A stretch of 64,000 nucleotides of DNA. Origin: Bugula neritina (Eukaryota > Bryozoa > Gymnolaemata > Cheilostomatida > Bugulidae). The stretch is taken from the NCBI GenBank assembly GCA_964035545.1, contig CAXIUT010000054.1, forward strand, positions 1 through 64,000, given 5' to 3'. Each line of letters starts with the position of its first letter. The stretch's first letter is position 1. The translations under genes were made by a program, and so were the position numbers. This document shows positions 14,001-26,452 of this stretch, piece by piece. The notes beneath the pieces were generated by a model, which had not been told where the DNA came from, searched no databases, and was given only the letters and a program-made list of their open reading frames with translations.

Positions 14001-17000
14001 AGGTATAGCAAGTAGGTTCACAAGGCTAGCATTCCTCAGCAGACCCATCATCCCAAAATAGATTATTACATTTACATAAATTATTTGTAGAATCAGCTAT
14101 TCGTTGATTAGTAGCATTGCAACTGGTACACCTATCTCCCTGAGTACAAGTAGAACATCTATAATGACAGGGCAGGCAGTGTTCATCCAAATTGTCATAG
14201 TAATGCTGATCACAAGGACAAGTTTCACTGCTCAGAGTTCTAAAAGCAGTATTGTTGCAACTAGTACAATTGGAAGTAGCCAAAATACACGTTAGACAAC
14301 TATAGACACAGGGCTGGCAAAATTGATTGTTCAAAGTGTCATCAAAAAATCTATCAACACAAATACACAGGAATGAAGAGTCAAAAGATCGATGGTTAGT
14401 AGCTAAGTCGCAACTTAGACACTGACTTCCATTCGTGCAAGTTTTACAGCTATAGTGGCAACTTTTGCATGTTGGAGTGCTACCATCATCATAGTAACCA
14501 TCTAAGCAGGGACAGAAGATATTAGGAGTGGCTCTAAACCAAGTACCATCGCAAGTTAGACACTAAGTACTATTGGTACAAGTTTTACAGCGATAGTCGC
14601 AGGCAACACAATTTTAATTCAACCCATCATCAAAAAACCAATATTACATATGCAATACTGATTGATATTGTCAAAGATTCTTTGTCTGGTGGCATTGCAA
14701 GAGATGCAGACAGTAAAGTTGCTACAAGTATCACAAGTGTGATGACATTGAGGACATGCCACTGTAGAATTGTTATCGTAGTAGTATTGAGCGCATGTGC
14801 ACCAGTTACTCACCAGTGATCGTAGAGTAGTATCACAACTTGTGCACTTCTGTTCTGTGGTCACACAGGTCAAACAGGCATATGAACAAGGTTTGCACTC
14901 TTCATCTGACCCATCATCAAAGTAATTATCAGCACATATGCAAAGAGAACTTGCATCTAACAACCTCAAAGCAGTGCTATTACAAGTAGCGCATGTAGAA
15001 GCAATAGTACAGGTAGCACAAAAGTAAAGACAGCCAGTACATTATCCACTCACTTCAAGATACTAATCAATGCAAGGACACATATTAGTTCCAGACAGTT
15101 CTCTTTTACGAGCAGCTTAACAAGAACTGCATTGGGTTGCATTCGTACAGGTGTAGCACTCAGGCAAGCATATTAGACATACAATATCAACAAAGTTATC
15201 ATAGTAGCCAGGGACGCAATCACAGACATGGGTGGTCGAGTTGTGAGCACGATGATCAGTAGGGAGGTTACAAGTGAGACAAGTGGTAAGTGTGTTACAG
15301 GTGTCACAGGAATAAAGACATCTCTTGCATTCTTGACTATCTTAGAAATAATAGTATATGCAGTTGCAACTATGAGGAGAAGAAGATGTAATCAATTCCC
15401 TAAAATGAGTTGTGTTGCATGAAGTACAGTCAGTTGCATTTTGACAAGTCAAACAGTCATATCTACAAGGTTGGCATATTTCTAATGCTCCATTATCATA
15501 AAAAAGAGCAGAACATTTGCATTAGCCAGATTAAAAGAACCTTTAGGCAGCCTAAGTACAAGTAAGACAGTCTGTATCACCTGACGAACTACAAGTGAGA
15601 CAACTATGGTGACAACTTTGGCAAGTAGAACTCGATCCATCATCGTAGTAATAGTTATCACATGGACATTCACTGCTAGCAAAGGTTCTGAAAGAACTAG
15701 CTGGACAAGTAACACATTCAGTTGGAGATTCAGGAGTACATGTAGCACATTTATAGTTGCATCCTTCGCAAATACCAGAAGTTTAGTTATCGAATTTGTC
15801 TGTCGGGCAAGAACATAAATTACTACTATTTATAACTTTGAGAGAAACAGCAACACAAGCTGAACAAGAATTTCCATCAGAGCAAGTATAACAGGAAGAG
15901 TGACAAGCAGTGCAAAGTCCAGTAGAATTTTAGTAGAATCCTGTTTTACAAGGACAACTACTACCGTCTAAAATTCTATTATTTGCTGAATTACAAGTAG
16001 TACAATTAGTCGCTATGGTGCTGCAAGTCTAACAGCGATGGTCACAAGTAGAACAGTGCTCAACCGTTGCAGAAGTCTAAAAGAATCCATCCATGCAAAT
16101 ACAAAAAGTAGAAGAACTTTGGTACTCCCTTTTGGCTGTTGAGTTACAAGTCAGACAGACAGAAGTTGAAGAACATGTAAAACAACGATTGTCGCAAGCT
16201 ACACAAGTTTAAACGCTATTATCGAAATAGCGATCCATGCATTTACAAAGAGGAGTCAAGCTAGTAGACTCTCTGAAAGAAGTAGCGTTACAAGTATCGC
16301 ATGTAGTTCCATTTGAACAGGTCTAGCAGGTATATTGACAAATAGGACAGTCAGTACTAATAGAATCATCATAGTATCCTGGACTGTTAATACAGCCAGG
16401 AGTACTACCTCGATTATTTCCGCAAGTAGTGCAGTTAGTCGCTGTTACATCACAAGTTGCACATTTGTAGTTACAAGCATCACAGACATAAACAGAATTA
16501 TCAAAATATTTATCTAGGCAGGGACATGTCTTATTGCTTGATACATAAGAACGAAATGCGTTAGCTGTATCACAAGTAAGGCAAGTTGTTTAGTCTGTTC
16601 CTGTGCAAGTAGTACAACTGTAGTGACATTTGGTGCAAGCTGCTGCCCCTGAATCATGATAGGTAGCCACGCAGGGGCAAGTGTGATTGTTGGATAGATA
16701 GAGTCGATTATGAGTAGTATTGCAAGTTGTACAACTTGTAACTGAATTATTGCAGGTAAGACAGCTATAATGGCAAGTAAGTTAGGTGCAAGCAGCAACC
16801 ACAGGACTGCCCTCAACGTATCCATCATTGCACTGACATGAGCCAAAAGATGTGAGGAAGCGAGTCGCATCACATGTAAGACAAGCAGTACTCGATGAAT
16901 GCGTACATGTTTTGCAAGTAACATCGCAATCGTAGCAAACCCCGTTGGCTTAGTATTCACCAGTAGTGCAGGCAGAATTTCCAACTGAGATAAGTAAGAA

Positions 17001-17039
17001 AATGGATAAGAGCAGGATCAGATCTGAACCAGTTAGCAT
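11036..17039 (-). CDS. Giant Cys-rich multi-pass surface protein (frameshifted once)
   Basis: About 1990 residues. An N-terminal signal peptide (LILLLSIFLLISVGNSA) precedes some 40 repeats of ~35 residues with CxxC spacing and FDDGS-type segments, like the furin/EGF-like arrays of large ciliate surface proteins. Next comes a DUF4215-like segment (CGDG...DGDGCSSKC), then a beta-rich region and at least seven membrane segments (12500-11350), and a Ser/Gln-rich cytoplasmic loop. The frame shifts by one base at a run of six T (14632-14637 on the opposite strand), where seven would restore the repeat. A further small intron lies near 12355-12393; two splice choices fit (23 or 17 nt). A sensor or adhesion role is inference. 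Confidence 0.85.
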
Positions 17040-17351
17040 GGGTATATTAATTTAGATTATAATCTAATAAATTTCATTGGATTCGATTTGATAATTATGA
17101 AAGTAACCTGAATATTTATTCAAAATATCTAATCCAAATAAGTTCAAAAAAATATTTAATCCAATTCAAGAGATAATTTGGATATAAACTTATAATCAAT
17201 GAATTAATGACTTTAATAAGTAACTTAAGATGTTTTATTTCATAAAATTATAATTTTTAAGGATATTTTTAGTTTTATTTTGAATCATTGATCGTGATTG
17301 GGTTCTCTGTACCTGAGGTTATCAGCTGTATTGATACTGAAGTCAGTAGTG
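17040..17351. other. AT-rich intergenic spacer
   Basis: Spacer between the signal-peptide start of the giant gene and the stop of the next minus-strand gene. I see no open frame, RNA gene or repeat; the promoter of the giant gene should lie in its left-hand part. Confidence 0.6.
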
Positions 17352-18132
17352 TCAATATTGTACCTTTGCAAGATGCTTAGAATATTTATGGATGATGCAC
17401 TACTCCATGTTTTTTAAAGTGAAGTTGTTAGTCCTATATATATAAAATTCTACATTTGTATTGACTCCCCAAACTTTGAACTCGTCAGCCTCTACTGTGA
17501 GGTCATATTTTAGCTGACCTTCTTCAGTCAAAAAATCAGCATTATCTCTATCATCAAAACGCATTTTATCTTCAGTCAAAGGCTTGACAAATTGGTTTTC
17601 AACCCAGTAGATATATCTATCTTGATGTAGCTGTACCTCATGTTTCCCAATGATTGAGATTCTACTTTAAGAACTCTTCCTCCTCTGAGAAGGAATAATT
17701 TGGTAGGATGATACATGAAATCACGCCAATACCAGATTCTGGAGCAGTAGACAAATGGAGTAAAGTAGAGGAAGAAACTATTCCAGTACCAGATTAGTTC
17801 TAGAGGATTAAGGAGATAGTTAAGGATGGCTAGAGGAACAAAAGATTAATCTAAATGAGTTTTTTAGTACAAAATATCTGTGGGTATTTGAAGTAGATGT
17901 TTTAGTTTTTGATAGGATTTCCTGAATAAAGCAACACTTCTCCTTCCCTATTGAATTCGATCGTATAAGTTGGTTTGTATACTCTGTTAGAAGTGATGAC
18001 CAGAGGTTCTTGGTTAGCTTGTTCAGCCAAAACACGAATATTCTCTTCATTCATATTTTTGATATGACCGATGCTGGCTCGAGATTGAAGAGTCGGTTTT
18101 AGTAATGAACGAAGGGTGCGGGAAACAATCAT
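17352..18132 (-). CDS. Two-TM protein with mitochondrial-type leader
   Basis: A 246-residue product after removing two 20-nt introns (17851-17870 and 17617-17636). The N terminus MIVSRTLRSLLKPTLQSRAS is Arg/Ser/Leu-rich and lacks acids, as in mitochondrial presequences. Two hydrophobic segments around residues 100-150 (FVPLAILNYLLNPLELIWYW and FFLYFTPFVYC) form a hairpin, followed by a soluble C-terminal domain. The architecture recalls TMEM70/TMEM223-type inner-membrane assembly factors, but I cannot confirm that family. Splicing is supported by frame: the unspliced reading meets TGA twice. Confidence 0.75.
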
Positions 18133-18420
18133 AAATAATTATGTTGATGGATTATATTTAATATCAAGATAAAACTTGACTCTGAGAAATTAAAATAGAT
18201 AAGCAATTATTAAAGTTAATTCTTGAGTATATTTTAAGTTGAAAAGAATCTTTTAAACCTTTTTTTAAAAAGAATAAAAAATAAAAAAACTATCAAAACT
18301 TAAAAGATTCTGAATAATTCAAAAAGAACTATTTTTGATTGAAGGGGCATGTTTGTAAATTTTTATCTGTAGATTGATTTAAAAATATTAAATGATAAAA
18401 TAAATAAAATTGATATTGAA

Positions 18421-19233
18421 TCATTATTTGACAATTCTCTTCAAGAGGTTATTTTTTTTATCATTTATAATTTTTTTTCTTTGTTTCTCTGAAAAAAAAT
18501 GTTCATAAATAGGACTATCAGGCAACTATTCAATAGTCTGGCCCTCATAACTTTCTTACATTTGACAGTTCGCATTCAAAAAAGAAAGATCAAACGCTAC
18601 CTGCAGATCAGAATATCGATAATTCCCTCTATGATAACTAGTCCTTAAATATTTCATCTAGTTTTACTTACGTTATTTCTCTAGTATCTATGAAATACGC
18701 TTAGAATGTCTTTGTGGCTGTTCTGTATATACTTTTTTTGTAACTGGGGAGCACCATTCATTATCTTTTCTTCTCTTTTTGGAAAGTAAAGCTGACTATT
18801 ATTCATCTTAGAGCAATTCTTGGTAGATTTAGTGATCGATTAATTCTAGTTAGGGAGAGGGGTGATCTTTAAGAGTTTTGAAAAAATATTCTAGATCAAT
18901 TTCTTTTATCCAATTTTGACTTGTTGGGGGTTAGTAATATTATTTTGATTTATGATTTTAGGACTAAACTTAACTTTTTTAATGATGAATTACTATTTTG
19001 ACTTATTTTTATTTCTTAAAAGGATTATTTATTCCATTCTCTTTTAATTATAATTTTTAATTATATGAATCACTTTTTTAACCTTTTGTAGTTGAGTTAT
19101 CTTTTTCTTACATTTCATATTGATGTGATATTTTTAGATATTTTTCATGATTGATTTGAATATTAAGCGATGGTTGTTGTTTATTTTGATGGGGTATTTT
19201 ATTAAATAAAATATTTTTGATATTATTATCCAT
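18421..19233 (-). CDS. Hypothetical basic protein
   Basis: An intronless 270-codon frame ending in TGA. Gln/Asn/Lys-rich N-terminal half; the C-terminal half holds a basic helix (HSKRISQILEKQRKQNQMKY) and LRTSYHRGNYRYSDLQVAF. A spliced shorter model starting at 18806 is also possible, but the uninterrupted frame from 19233 is simpler. No recognised family. Confidence 0.6.
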
Positions 19234-19337
19234 ATTTTTTATTAATTTTTATTGAATTACTTCAGTTAAAGACTACAAATTATTTTTATAAAGATTCTAC
19301 ATTTATATTAATATATCTATACCTAATTTAAATTTAT

Positions 19338-20481
19338 ATGCTTCATTTCTTGTATTTCTTTCTTATCCTTTCATCAACTAAAGAACCCATTCTTGAACTA
19401 AAGATGAATCTGACTCCTCAAAAATAATTACAAACTCAATTCTTATTAGGAAACAGTTTAGTACCAGGTAAAATGATAATAAAACAGTTAAAGTAAAAAT
19501 CAATTTCAAAAATATCAATATCTGTTGTAAAAATAAAAAAGGTGTAGTAAGCAGAGTATACTATTTTCTACTAAATCCATTCAATCCTTCAAGAGACTAC
19601 ACTTGTCATCATAAAAATCCTGTAAAAGATGTGGCCAAATTTCCTAAAATAGGACCTTTAACCATTCCATTCAATTAAATCATCTTTCCTAACTGTGAAC
19701 AAGGAATACTAGGTTTCAGTCAGGATTCATAATTCATAAATCTACTGCCTCACAGTGATCAATATTTTGTTATAGAATAATAAAGTGGAAATAAACGTCG
19801 AAATCAATGGAGTCTACGAGTTGGCGGAAATATCCATCAAAAATTTAAATATTTCTCAAGAAGTGATATTCCTATGTGGAACATCAACTTAGATTTAGTT
19901 TCATTCAATGATATTTAACTGGGAAAACAAACTGTTGTTCTTACTTCTGATAAATATGAAATAATGATTCCTAAAGAACCCTTTGAAGTTGTTAAATAAG
20001 AATTGGTGAGGAATTTCTTGTGTATTTAAAGAAAAGGAGCTATGATATGTCCGTGCAGTGAAGGGATAGTAGACAGTTTTCCTGATTTAATATTTTAAGG
20101 ACAAAATCAAAAGATAACAATAAAACCTGATAAGTATCTTGTAGATGAGGACTAGATTTGTCATTGTAAAATATCATCAGCTTCTGTTTCATACTGGTCT
20201 ATCAGTATTTTAATGTTGAAAGAAGTAGACTTAATGTTTCTCTTCAATGGTTCAATTGGAATTGCTCCTAAACGTCGATCTATCCATTCCAGCGATGTAC
20301 TCTTTTACATAGTTAGTCTATCAACCAACCTCTACAGATAATGTTGAATTCAGCTGTCTTGCTATTGATGTGTTTGTTCATCGCCATGATTGGTATAGAA
20401 GTTATAAGACAAATAACTCAAATTTAAAATGCTGGAAATTAGTCATTCTAAAATTATATGCTCAAAAAAATGGAATAATGA
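19338..20481 (+). CDS. Pepsin-fold (A1) type I membrane protein
   Basis: A 367-residue product with two 20-nt introns (19468-19487 and 20297-20316). It has a signal peptide (MLHFLYFFLILSS), a lumenal domain with pepsin-family landmarks (GILGFSQDSQF, WSLRVGGN, MWNINLDLVSFNDIQLGKQ, CSEGIVDSFPDLIF), and a single C-terminal membrane helix (SAVLLLMCLFIAMIG). The second intron must be removed to reach the membrane anchor. I do not find either DTG catalytic triad: the second-lobe position reads LTSDKYEIMIP. It may be a non-catalytic relative or a divergent protease. Confidence 0.65.
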
Positions 20482-20583
20482 AATAAAGAGTTAGTTATTG
20501 TCTTTTGTTTTCTATAACTTTTTGATATTTAAAAATTTATTTGATTAAATAATAATCTTTGTATATAAGTTTAGCTCTTAAGT

Positions 20584-21963
20584 ATGATGATGGAGGACGA
20601 TAAAATCAAAAAGATGACTAAAGATACTTCCTTTTTTGAAGACTCTAAGTTCAAAACATTCAATGAAGAACTCCGTTAATTTAAAATCCCTATTCGCCCT
20701 TAAGCTATTTCTGAAATTTCTCTTAAACTTTATGGCTATGGATACTTGGAATAAGAAGGTCGTAAAAAACAGACTGAAATGAAAGAAAACTTTATTGCTT
20801 TTCTGCGAGGAGCTTTGAAAGAATGTTCTAAAATAAAGACTCTTAAACTGTAGTTTATGGGATTTAGTGTAGAAGATAAAAGTTTAATAAGGATAATAGA
20901 AATAGTGGAAGAATTAATAAATCGTAGGAATCACAAGTTTTAAACCATATGGATTCATACCAGATTTCTAAGAGATTGTTAACTTGGAACTGCAACAGAA
21001 CTACTTAACCTAATGGACAATATGGTTAAAGTTGATATTGATGAAGTCAGTTTCATGATGTCAGCTTGGTAGTTTAAATAAAGTCCACTAGACTACTTTA
21101 AATTTGGTAATTTATTTAGTGTATTTGCTAGCAACCTAGCTGTTATACCCTCAACTAATCTTAAAAGAGTTAAACTGGATCTTTCTTCTTGGTATATTCA
21201 CAACCTAGAAGCATATAACTTCCTCTCTCGTGCCTTGACAAATGACACAATTATTAAGGAGATTCAGAAAGCCCGTTCAGGTGAGGATCAACGCCACAGA
21301 TAAATGAGAGAAGATGTGTCTGCATCTTAACATATGATAAAAAACTATCTCAATAACTTAGATGAAATGTATAGGATAGAAAATCCAATTCCTGGTACTT
21401 TAAAGTTTATTACCCAAGATGGATAGTTTAAAAATAGAAAAAATCGATATATTCAAACTCTTTTGGCGAAAGGTGTAAATACAGATGAAGTAAAGAAAGT
21501 TTATTAAGAGAGTAGAATGCCTGAAGAACATGCAAAGGTTCTTTAAAAAATAAAAAAAGATATTGAAAGAGATATTTAGTAACAAAGCAAAAGAATTTAA
21601 AGAGAAGAAGAGATGGTTAAATCAACTAAAAAAGATTAAAAAGAAATTGATTCAAAGTTTTATAAATTTCCTTTTGATTTCGTGATGGCACTTCGAGTTC
21701 AAGCTTTTCATCGACAATTTGCAGCCTTTATTAAAGATATCCACTAAAATTTATTACCTATCTCAGAAATTGAAATTGATTTGCGCAATTGGAGTGGACT
21801 ATTTCATATGAATGACTTAAAGAAAATGTTAGATAAATAGTTTGCTCAAGAGGGAGCCATGAAATTGCTAGGAAATGCAATGAGTAAAGTAATACCTCGA
21901 GGATAAAGTATGGTAAGAGAAGCAGAAGAAGGACCAAAATTGAAAATGAAATTTATCATGTGA
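20584..21963 (+). CDS. Hypothetical protein, weak leucine-rich-repeat character
   Basis: An intronless 459-codon frame. Periodic Leu positions (KTLKLQFMGFSVED, LKRVKLDLSSWYIHNLEAY, IEIDLRNWSGLFHMNDLKK) suggest a degenerate leucine-rich-repeat-like fold, interrupted by a charged helical stretch at residues ~280-350. No signal peptide or membrane segment. I do not recognise a family; the start is the first of three adjacent Met codons. Confidence 0.65.
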
Positions 21964-22109
21964 TCAAACTCGAATTAATTCTTTATAATTTAAAAATAAA
22001 AATGTATTTGAAGTTTTTAAAACAATTAAATATGAATCATTATTAATAGTTATATTAGAAGTTATAAAAAATGTCAATAAAATGCGCTTAAAGAGTTGTT
22101 AGGAGTAAT

Positions 22110-23272
22110 ATGAGTTTTGTCGATAATAAAATTTGGGAAGGTGTTGGACTCAGAGTAGCTGAAAGAATGGCTAAACCAAAAGTATCTAAATAAAGTTCTA
22201 AAATTTTAGAAGATTTCCTTTGTATGAATAATAAATGCAGTATTAAAAATAGTTTAGTTAGAAAAGAATAATAAAGAGTTGGAAAACTATATGAAAGAGG
22301 AATAGCTGGAGTAGCTGTCCTAAAAAAAGAAAGAAAAAGTTCAATAGTTCCTCAAAAAAGTTCAATACTAAGTAAAGGACGTATGAAAAAAATGCATTCT
22401 CGGATTGTAACTTAAAAAACTGAAAATAAATAAGTTAAACATGAATAGATAAATAATAGCTGTCATCCGTTATTTATTTCTCATTTAGATAGGAAGGAAT
22501 AAAACAAAAACTAATAATTTTATCGGGCCTCTATGATATAACGTGATCGGTCTTATCAGCTAGACAAATAAGATTAAAAATAACGTTTGTATAAGAGTGA
22601 AAAACACTCTAAAATTATGATGAAAAAGTATCGATAACATAAAATTTTTACATATGACTATGAAGGAAACTTTGTAGGAGTTAAATAAAAAAATCGAAAT
22701 ATAGTGCTTCGTGAAATGGGGTATCTTTATTGGTAGACAGATCAAGCTGCTCATCCTCTATCACTAGAAAAGCATAGAATAGACAACCTCCTTTGAATCT
22801 CCAGACTGTAGTGACCATCAAAAATAAAAGACCTGTCACCGAGTAAGTTAGTGACGATAATGAATCAGAAGAAGAAGATAAACCTTTAAAGGGCAAGGCA
22901 GGAAATCCAGTAAATTTGGGTTAAATATTCAAGAAAGGAAAGTAGGTTGAATTGGGAGTGAGTTTTATAGATTTAGCAGCTAATTCAACATTTTATGGAG
23001 AAAGAAGGAGTAAAACAGCTCCTAAAAATTTAAATCTTAGCTAGTTTAAATAAAATAAATCATCTTTTAAATCTAAAAATCCTGAACAAATCCGAAGACT
23101 ATAATTATGTGATGCCAAAAAAACAATTGATTTTGGACTTCATAAAGATGTTGACAAAATAAGTTAGGCAAAATCTCGCTCTTTTTCTTCAATTTTGAGT
23201 AAATGTGAAAGAAAAACTGGTTTGATCAGCAAAAATTAAAAATTATTTAGTTAAACTTTTGGAGAAGAGTGA
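22110..23272 (+). CDS. Hypothetical basic Ser-rich protein
   Basis: A 380-residue product with one 20-nt intron (22721-22740), whose removal converts an early TGA into an open tail of ~170 codons. It is rich in Lys, Gln and Ser with a short acidic patch (DDNESEEED) and a C-terminal LCDAKKTIDFGLHKDVDKIS segment. No recognised domain. Confidence 0.6.
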
Positions 23273-23418
23273 TAATCCTCTTTATTTATCAATCATTTAT
23301 GATTTTATTTAATGAATGAAGCTTAGATTTAGCTATTTTAATTTTAATTTTAAAAGTATGAAACGGCGATTCATTATCTTTAATTTTGAGTAAATTCTTT
23401 TATGGAATAATATGATAT

Positions 23419-23850
23419 ATGAAGAATTAATCTTTCTTTGGTAAAAAACAATCACTGTTCTTTCGAATATCTAAAACTAAAAAGCTTCCTGATGACTTTT
23501 TTGCCCCTTCAACTTAAAGAAAACCTAAAATTGGTCGATCACTGTGTGATCACTAAAAAACAAGTGCATTTGAAACTCCTAAATTCAATTGTCCAACTCT
23601 TTAAGAAATCAAGTCAAAAAGAAAACATATTTTAACTTAACCCATCAATAATGATCCATTATGTCTGATAAGTTAGAAAGGAAATAAGATGCTTGGGTGC
23701 CTCAACTTAAATCAATTACAATGTAGTCAAGAAATAATAAAATGTAAGAGAAAAACTTTAGGAAAAGAAGAATTAAGAAAAAAAATTGGAGAATTAGAGG
23801 ACGGAAGAAGAACAGGAACAAATTTTAGACCATTAAGGAAGATTAAATGA
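23419..23850 (+). CDS. Small hypothetical protein
   Basis: A 143-codon frame starting MKNQSFFGKKQS and ending GTNFRPLRKIK before TGA. The first ~65 codons look protein-like; the last third could instead be read in another frame beginning MSDKLERKQDAWVPQLKS at about 23660, so a small intron or two tiny genes are possible. No family recognised. Confidence 0.4.
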
Positions 23851-24019
23851 TAAATTTATTTTGAAACTTTCTAAAATAAAAAAGAATCTAACTATTTTCT
23901 CTAAAAATATGCTCTTTTTATGTGTTTTGAGAAGTTAAAAATAAATATTTATAAAAAAGAAGACTAAAATTATTCTTTTTAAGGTTGTTATAAATATTTA
24001 ACAATGATGTAACAAACAA

Positions 24020-25692
24020 TCAAACAACATTTGGTTCTTGTTTAGCTTTTTTAATCAAAGATTCAACATTGAGAGGCACGAACTGACCAGGAGGTTTACC
24101 TATCATTTGCATATACTTTACAACTTGTTGAGGTAGTTCAGCCAATAATTCCTTAGCAAGTAAATCACCATTCATCTTTACATCTCTAAAAGGAACAAAC
24201 TGAACAAGATCTCTTTGACATTTTTGTCCATTACTTCCATAAAGTCCATTATCACCATCAAGTCGATTCATGTTATCAAAACCAGCATTCCCCACTCCAA
24301 CAATAATTATTGATAAAGGAAGATTAGCTGATTGAATAACTAGATCAATTGTACGATCCATATCGTGGATTTCACCATCAGTGAGAATAAGAAGAGTCTG
24401 GTAAACGTTTGAACCATTCATCTTACAACCATTTGCTAGCTTCATAGTTTATTCAATCAAAGGAGCAAAATAAGTGGGACCAGATAGCTCAACATGCTAC
24501 AAAGCATTTCTATACATTGTTATCAGATGTTCAGGACCACATGCTTCAACTTCTTGAGGGTTTCCACTTAGTACGAAACAGTGACTAACTGGAGTAAGAT
24601 TGCCTCCAAATTTAGTCTTAGCTCCAAACCCAAAAGAAGGAATTCTTTTGTCAGAATCATAGTTCATCAGTATTTGAGTAATAGATGCAATAGCCATTTG
24701 ATATTGATTGGGAGCAGTTGGATTCATATAATGAAGAGAAGAAGGCTGCTTTGGTGACCCATTAGAACCTGTGAAATCAATAGCTACAATCATATTGAGT
24801 TCTAATCCTCCACGAAGATAGTCAATGAAAGATGGTTTTTGATAAAGTTAAAAGAATTACAAAGTTATGCTTCCTGGTTTTTTTACTTTAGGGTTAGAAA
24901 GGACAAATGAAGCTTTGTTTCCTAATTGTTTAGCAGCAATGAATGCTTATCCAATGAACTGATCATTTCCATCTTATTCCCAATCCCAAATTTATATTCT
25001 AAATGATTGAATAAAATACTTAAATTGTTGTTTATTTGGATTAATCAGTCGAGAAGCTTGCATTTCAATAAGCTTCCAGGCTGGATTTAAATTATCTTTT
25101 ATAATTTAGGTTCTTTGAACTTAAACATAGCTATTGTCCTATCTAATTTTTAAAAACTTGATGTAAGGATCGCTTTTATCCCAGAAATCAAACCAAGAAT
25201 CAGTATTATATAATTTTTAAGCCTTCCATCTCATTTTCAAATATTCTAAATATATATTCACATACAACTAGATTAGTCTATCTTCTAACATCGAACAACC
25301 AACTTCCCAATAGCTTTAGTCTTATTTTTATCATTTGTTAGGTTCAGTATTGAAGTCTGACTCCTGGCTCCCATCAAATTGCCAACAGTTGTTTCCACAT
25401 ATCCGATAAAATCATCTTTTTCGCCACTATCGTCATCATCATAAACATCAAAACGAATGTCCTGTCTTGATTAGAAGATAAAATCAATCATAAAACTTTT
25501 AGAAAAGTTTGGATTGAGATTATTTTTAATAGTCTATGTTCTACCAATAGCTGCATAGTAGTTGTGAGTAAAGTCGCGTTTGAAGGAAACCTTTATATAT
25601 GGATCAGATTTGCTAAACACATCGAGATCTAGTAAGTTCCTGGCACTCAAAAATAACTAAATCCTCTAGCCGATGTTGTTATTTGCTTACAT
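24020..25692 (-). CDS. Copine
   Basis: A 550-residue protein with one 20-nt intron (25246-25265). Two C2 domains come first (C2A residues ~1-130, with LSARNLLDLDVFSKSDPYIK and DVYDDDDSGEKDDFIG; C2B ~150-280, with DFWDKSDPYIKF and IWDWEQDGNDQFIG). A copine-type von Willebrand A domain follows (MIVAIDFTGSNGSPKQPSSL, FGFGAKTKFGG, LLILTDGEI). Both C2 domains keep the calcium-binding Asp loops, and DFTGS matches the A-domain metal site. Copines are soluble proteins that move to membranes on calcium rise. Length equals the family norm. Confidence 0.95.
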
Positions 25693-26100
25693 TTTTTGAT
25701 TATTGTTTATAAAAAATTAGAGAAGATATTTTCAAATTTTACTTGATATCTATATGCTCTCAGAAAAAATATTTTTTAATAAGTTTTCATAAAAGTATTT
25801 TTTGTTCTAAAAATTCAATAAACTTTTATTTTTTGCTTATTAAGTTTAGAAAAATAATTATCATTAAAATTTTAACTCAGATTAAAGACATAGCTCTTAA
25901 TAAAGGTTAAAAAAATAGATTAAATATATCGAATTTATTGTTTATTAAATTCTAGTTAGAATACAATAGTATGATAATTCGAAAATAGAATACAATAAAT
26001 TATCAATAGTTCATATTGTTTGCATTAAATATAAAAGAGGTTATGTTTCTACATGTAGCTCTCACTTCTAAAAATATTATTATTGAATTTTCTGATTTGT
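25693..26100. other. AT-rich intergenic spacer
   Basis: Upstream of the copine start. Strongly AT-rich with A/T runs and no supported coding frame, RNA or repeat. Confidence 0.6.
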
Positions 26101-26397
26101 ATGCTTTCAATATTATAAACAACTATCTTCATTGATTTATAGAAGAAACTTATATCAACTCAAATCTATATTAATGAAGATGAAACTGTCAACTATGATA
26201 TCTAGTTCTTTAATAGTTAGAAAAAACTCAATAAAGATATTTATTTCTCTTTAAAAGCTTCAAGTAAACTTGAAATAAGAATAATGAACTTTATAAACTA
26301 AAAAGATCTAAAAAGTGAGAATATATCAAATAGGGATTATTTTTATCTAGTTTATTTTATTTATCATAATTTAAAATTCTCTCATCAGGGATATTGA
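26101..26397 (+). CDS. Small hypothetical ORF
   Basis: A 98-codon frame (MLSILQTTIFIDLQKK... to FSHQGY) in AT-rich DNA. It contains a mixed-charge stretch (YINEDETVNYDIQFFNSQKK) that looks more protein-like than its surroundings, but with only one stop codon in this code such frames arise by chance. Low confidence. Confidence 0.3.
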
Positions 26398-26452
26398 TTT
26401 TTCCTTTTGATTAAACTTTATAATAATTAATTTAAATTATATTCATTCTATT

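Noticed and set aside
15228-15818. Plus-strand frames opposite the giant Cys-rich gene
   Set aside because: Antisense shadows produced by the repeated Cys/Thr codons.
16514-16984. 156-residue Leu-rich frame on the minus strand
   Set aside because: A shadow in another frame of the giant Cys-rich gene, whose repeats are coherent in the chosen frame.
18710-18732. A 23-nt intron joining a shorter start at 18806
   Set aside because: A single uninterrupted frame from 19233 explains the same C terminus without splicing.
25693-26100. A hidden small gene in the AT-rich spacer
   Set aside because: With TGA the only stop, long frames occur by chance in AT-rich DNA; nothing here looked like protein.
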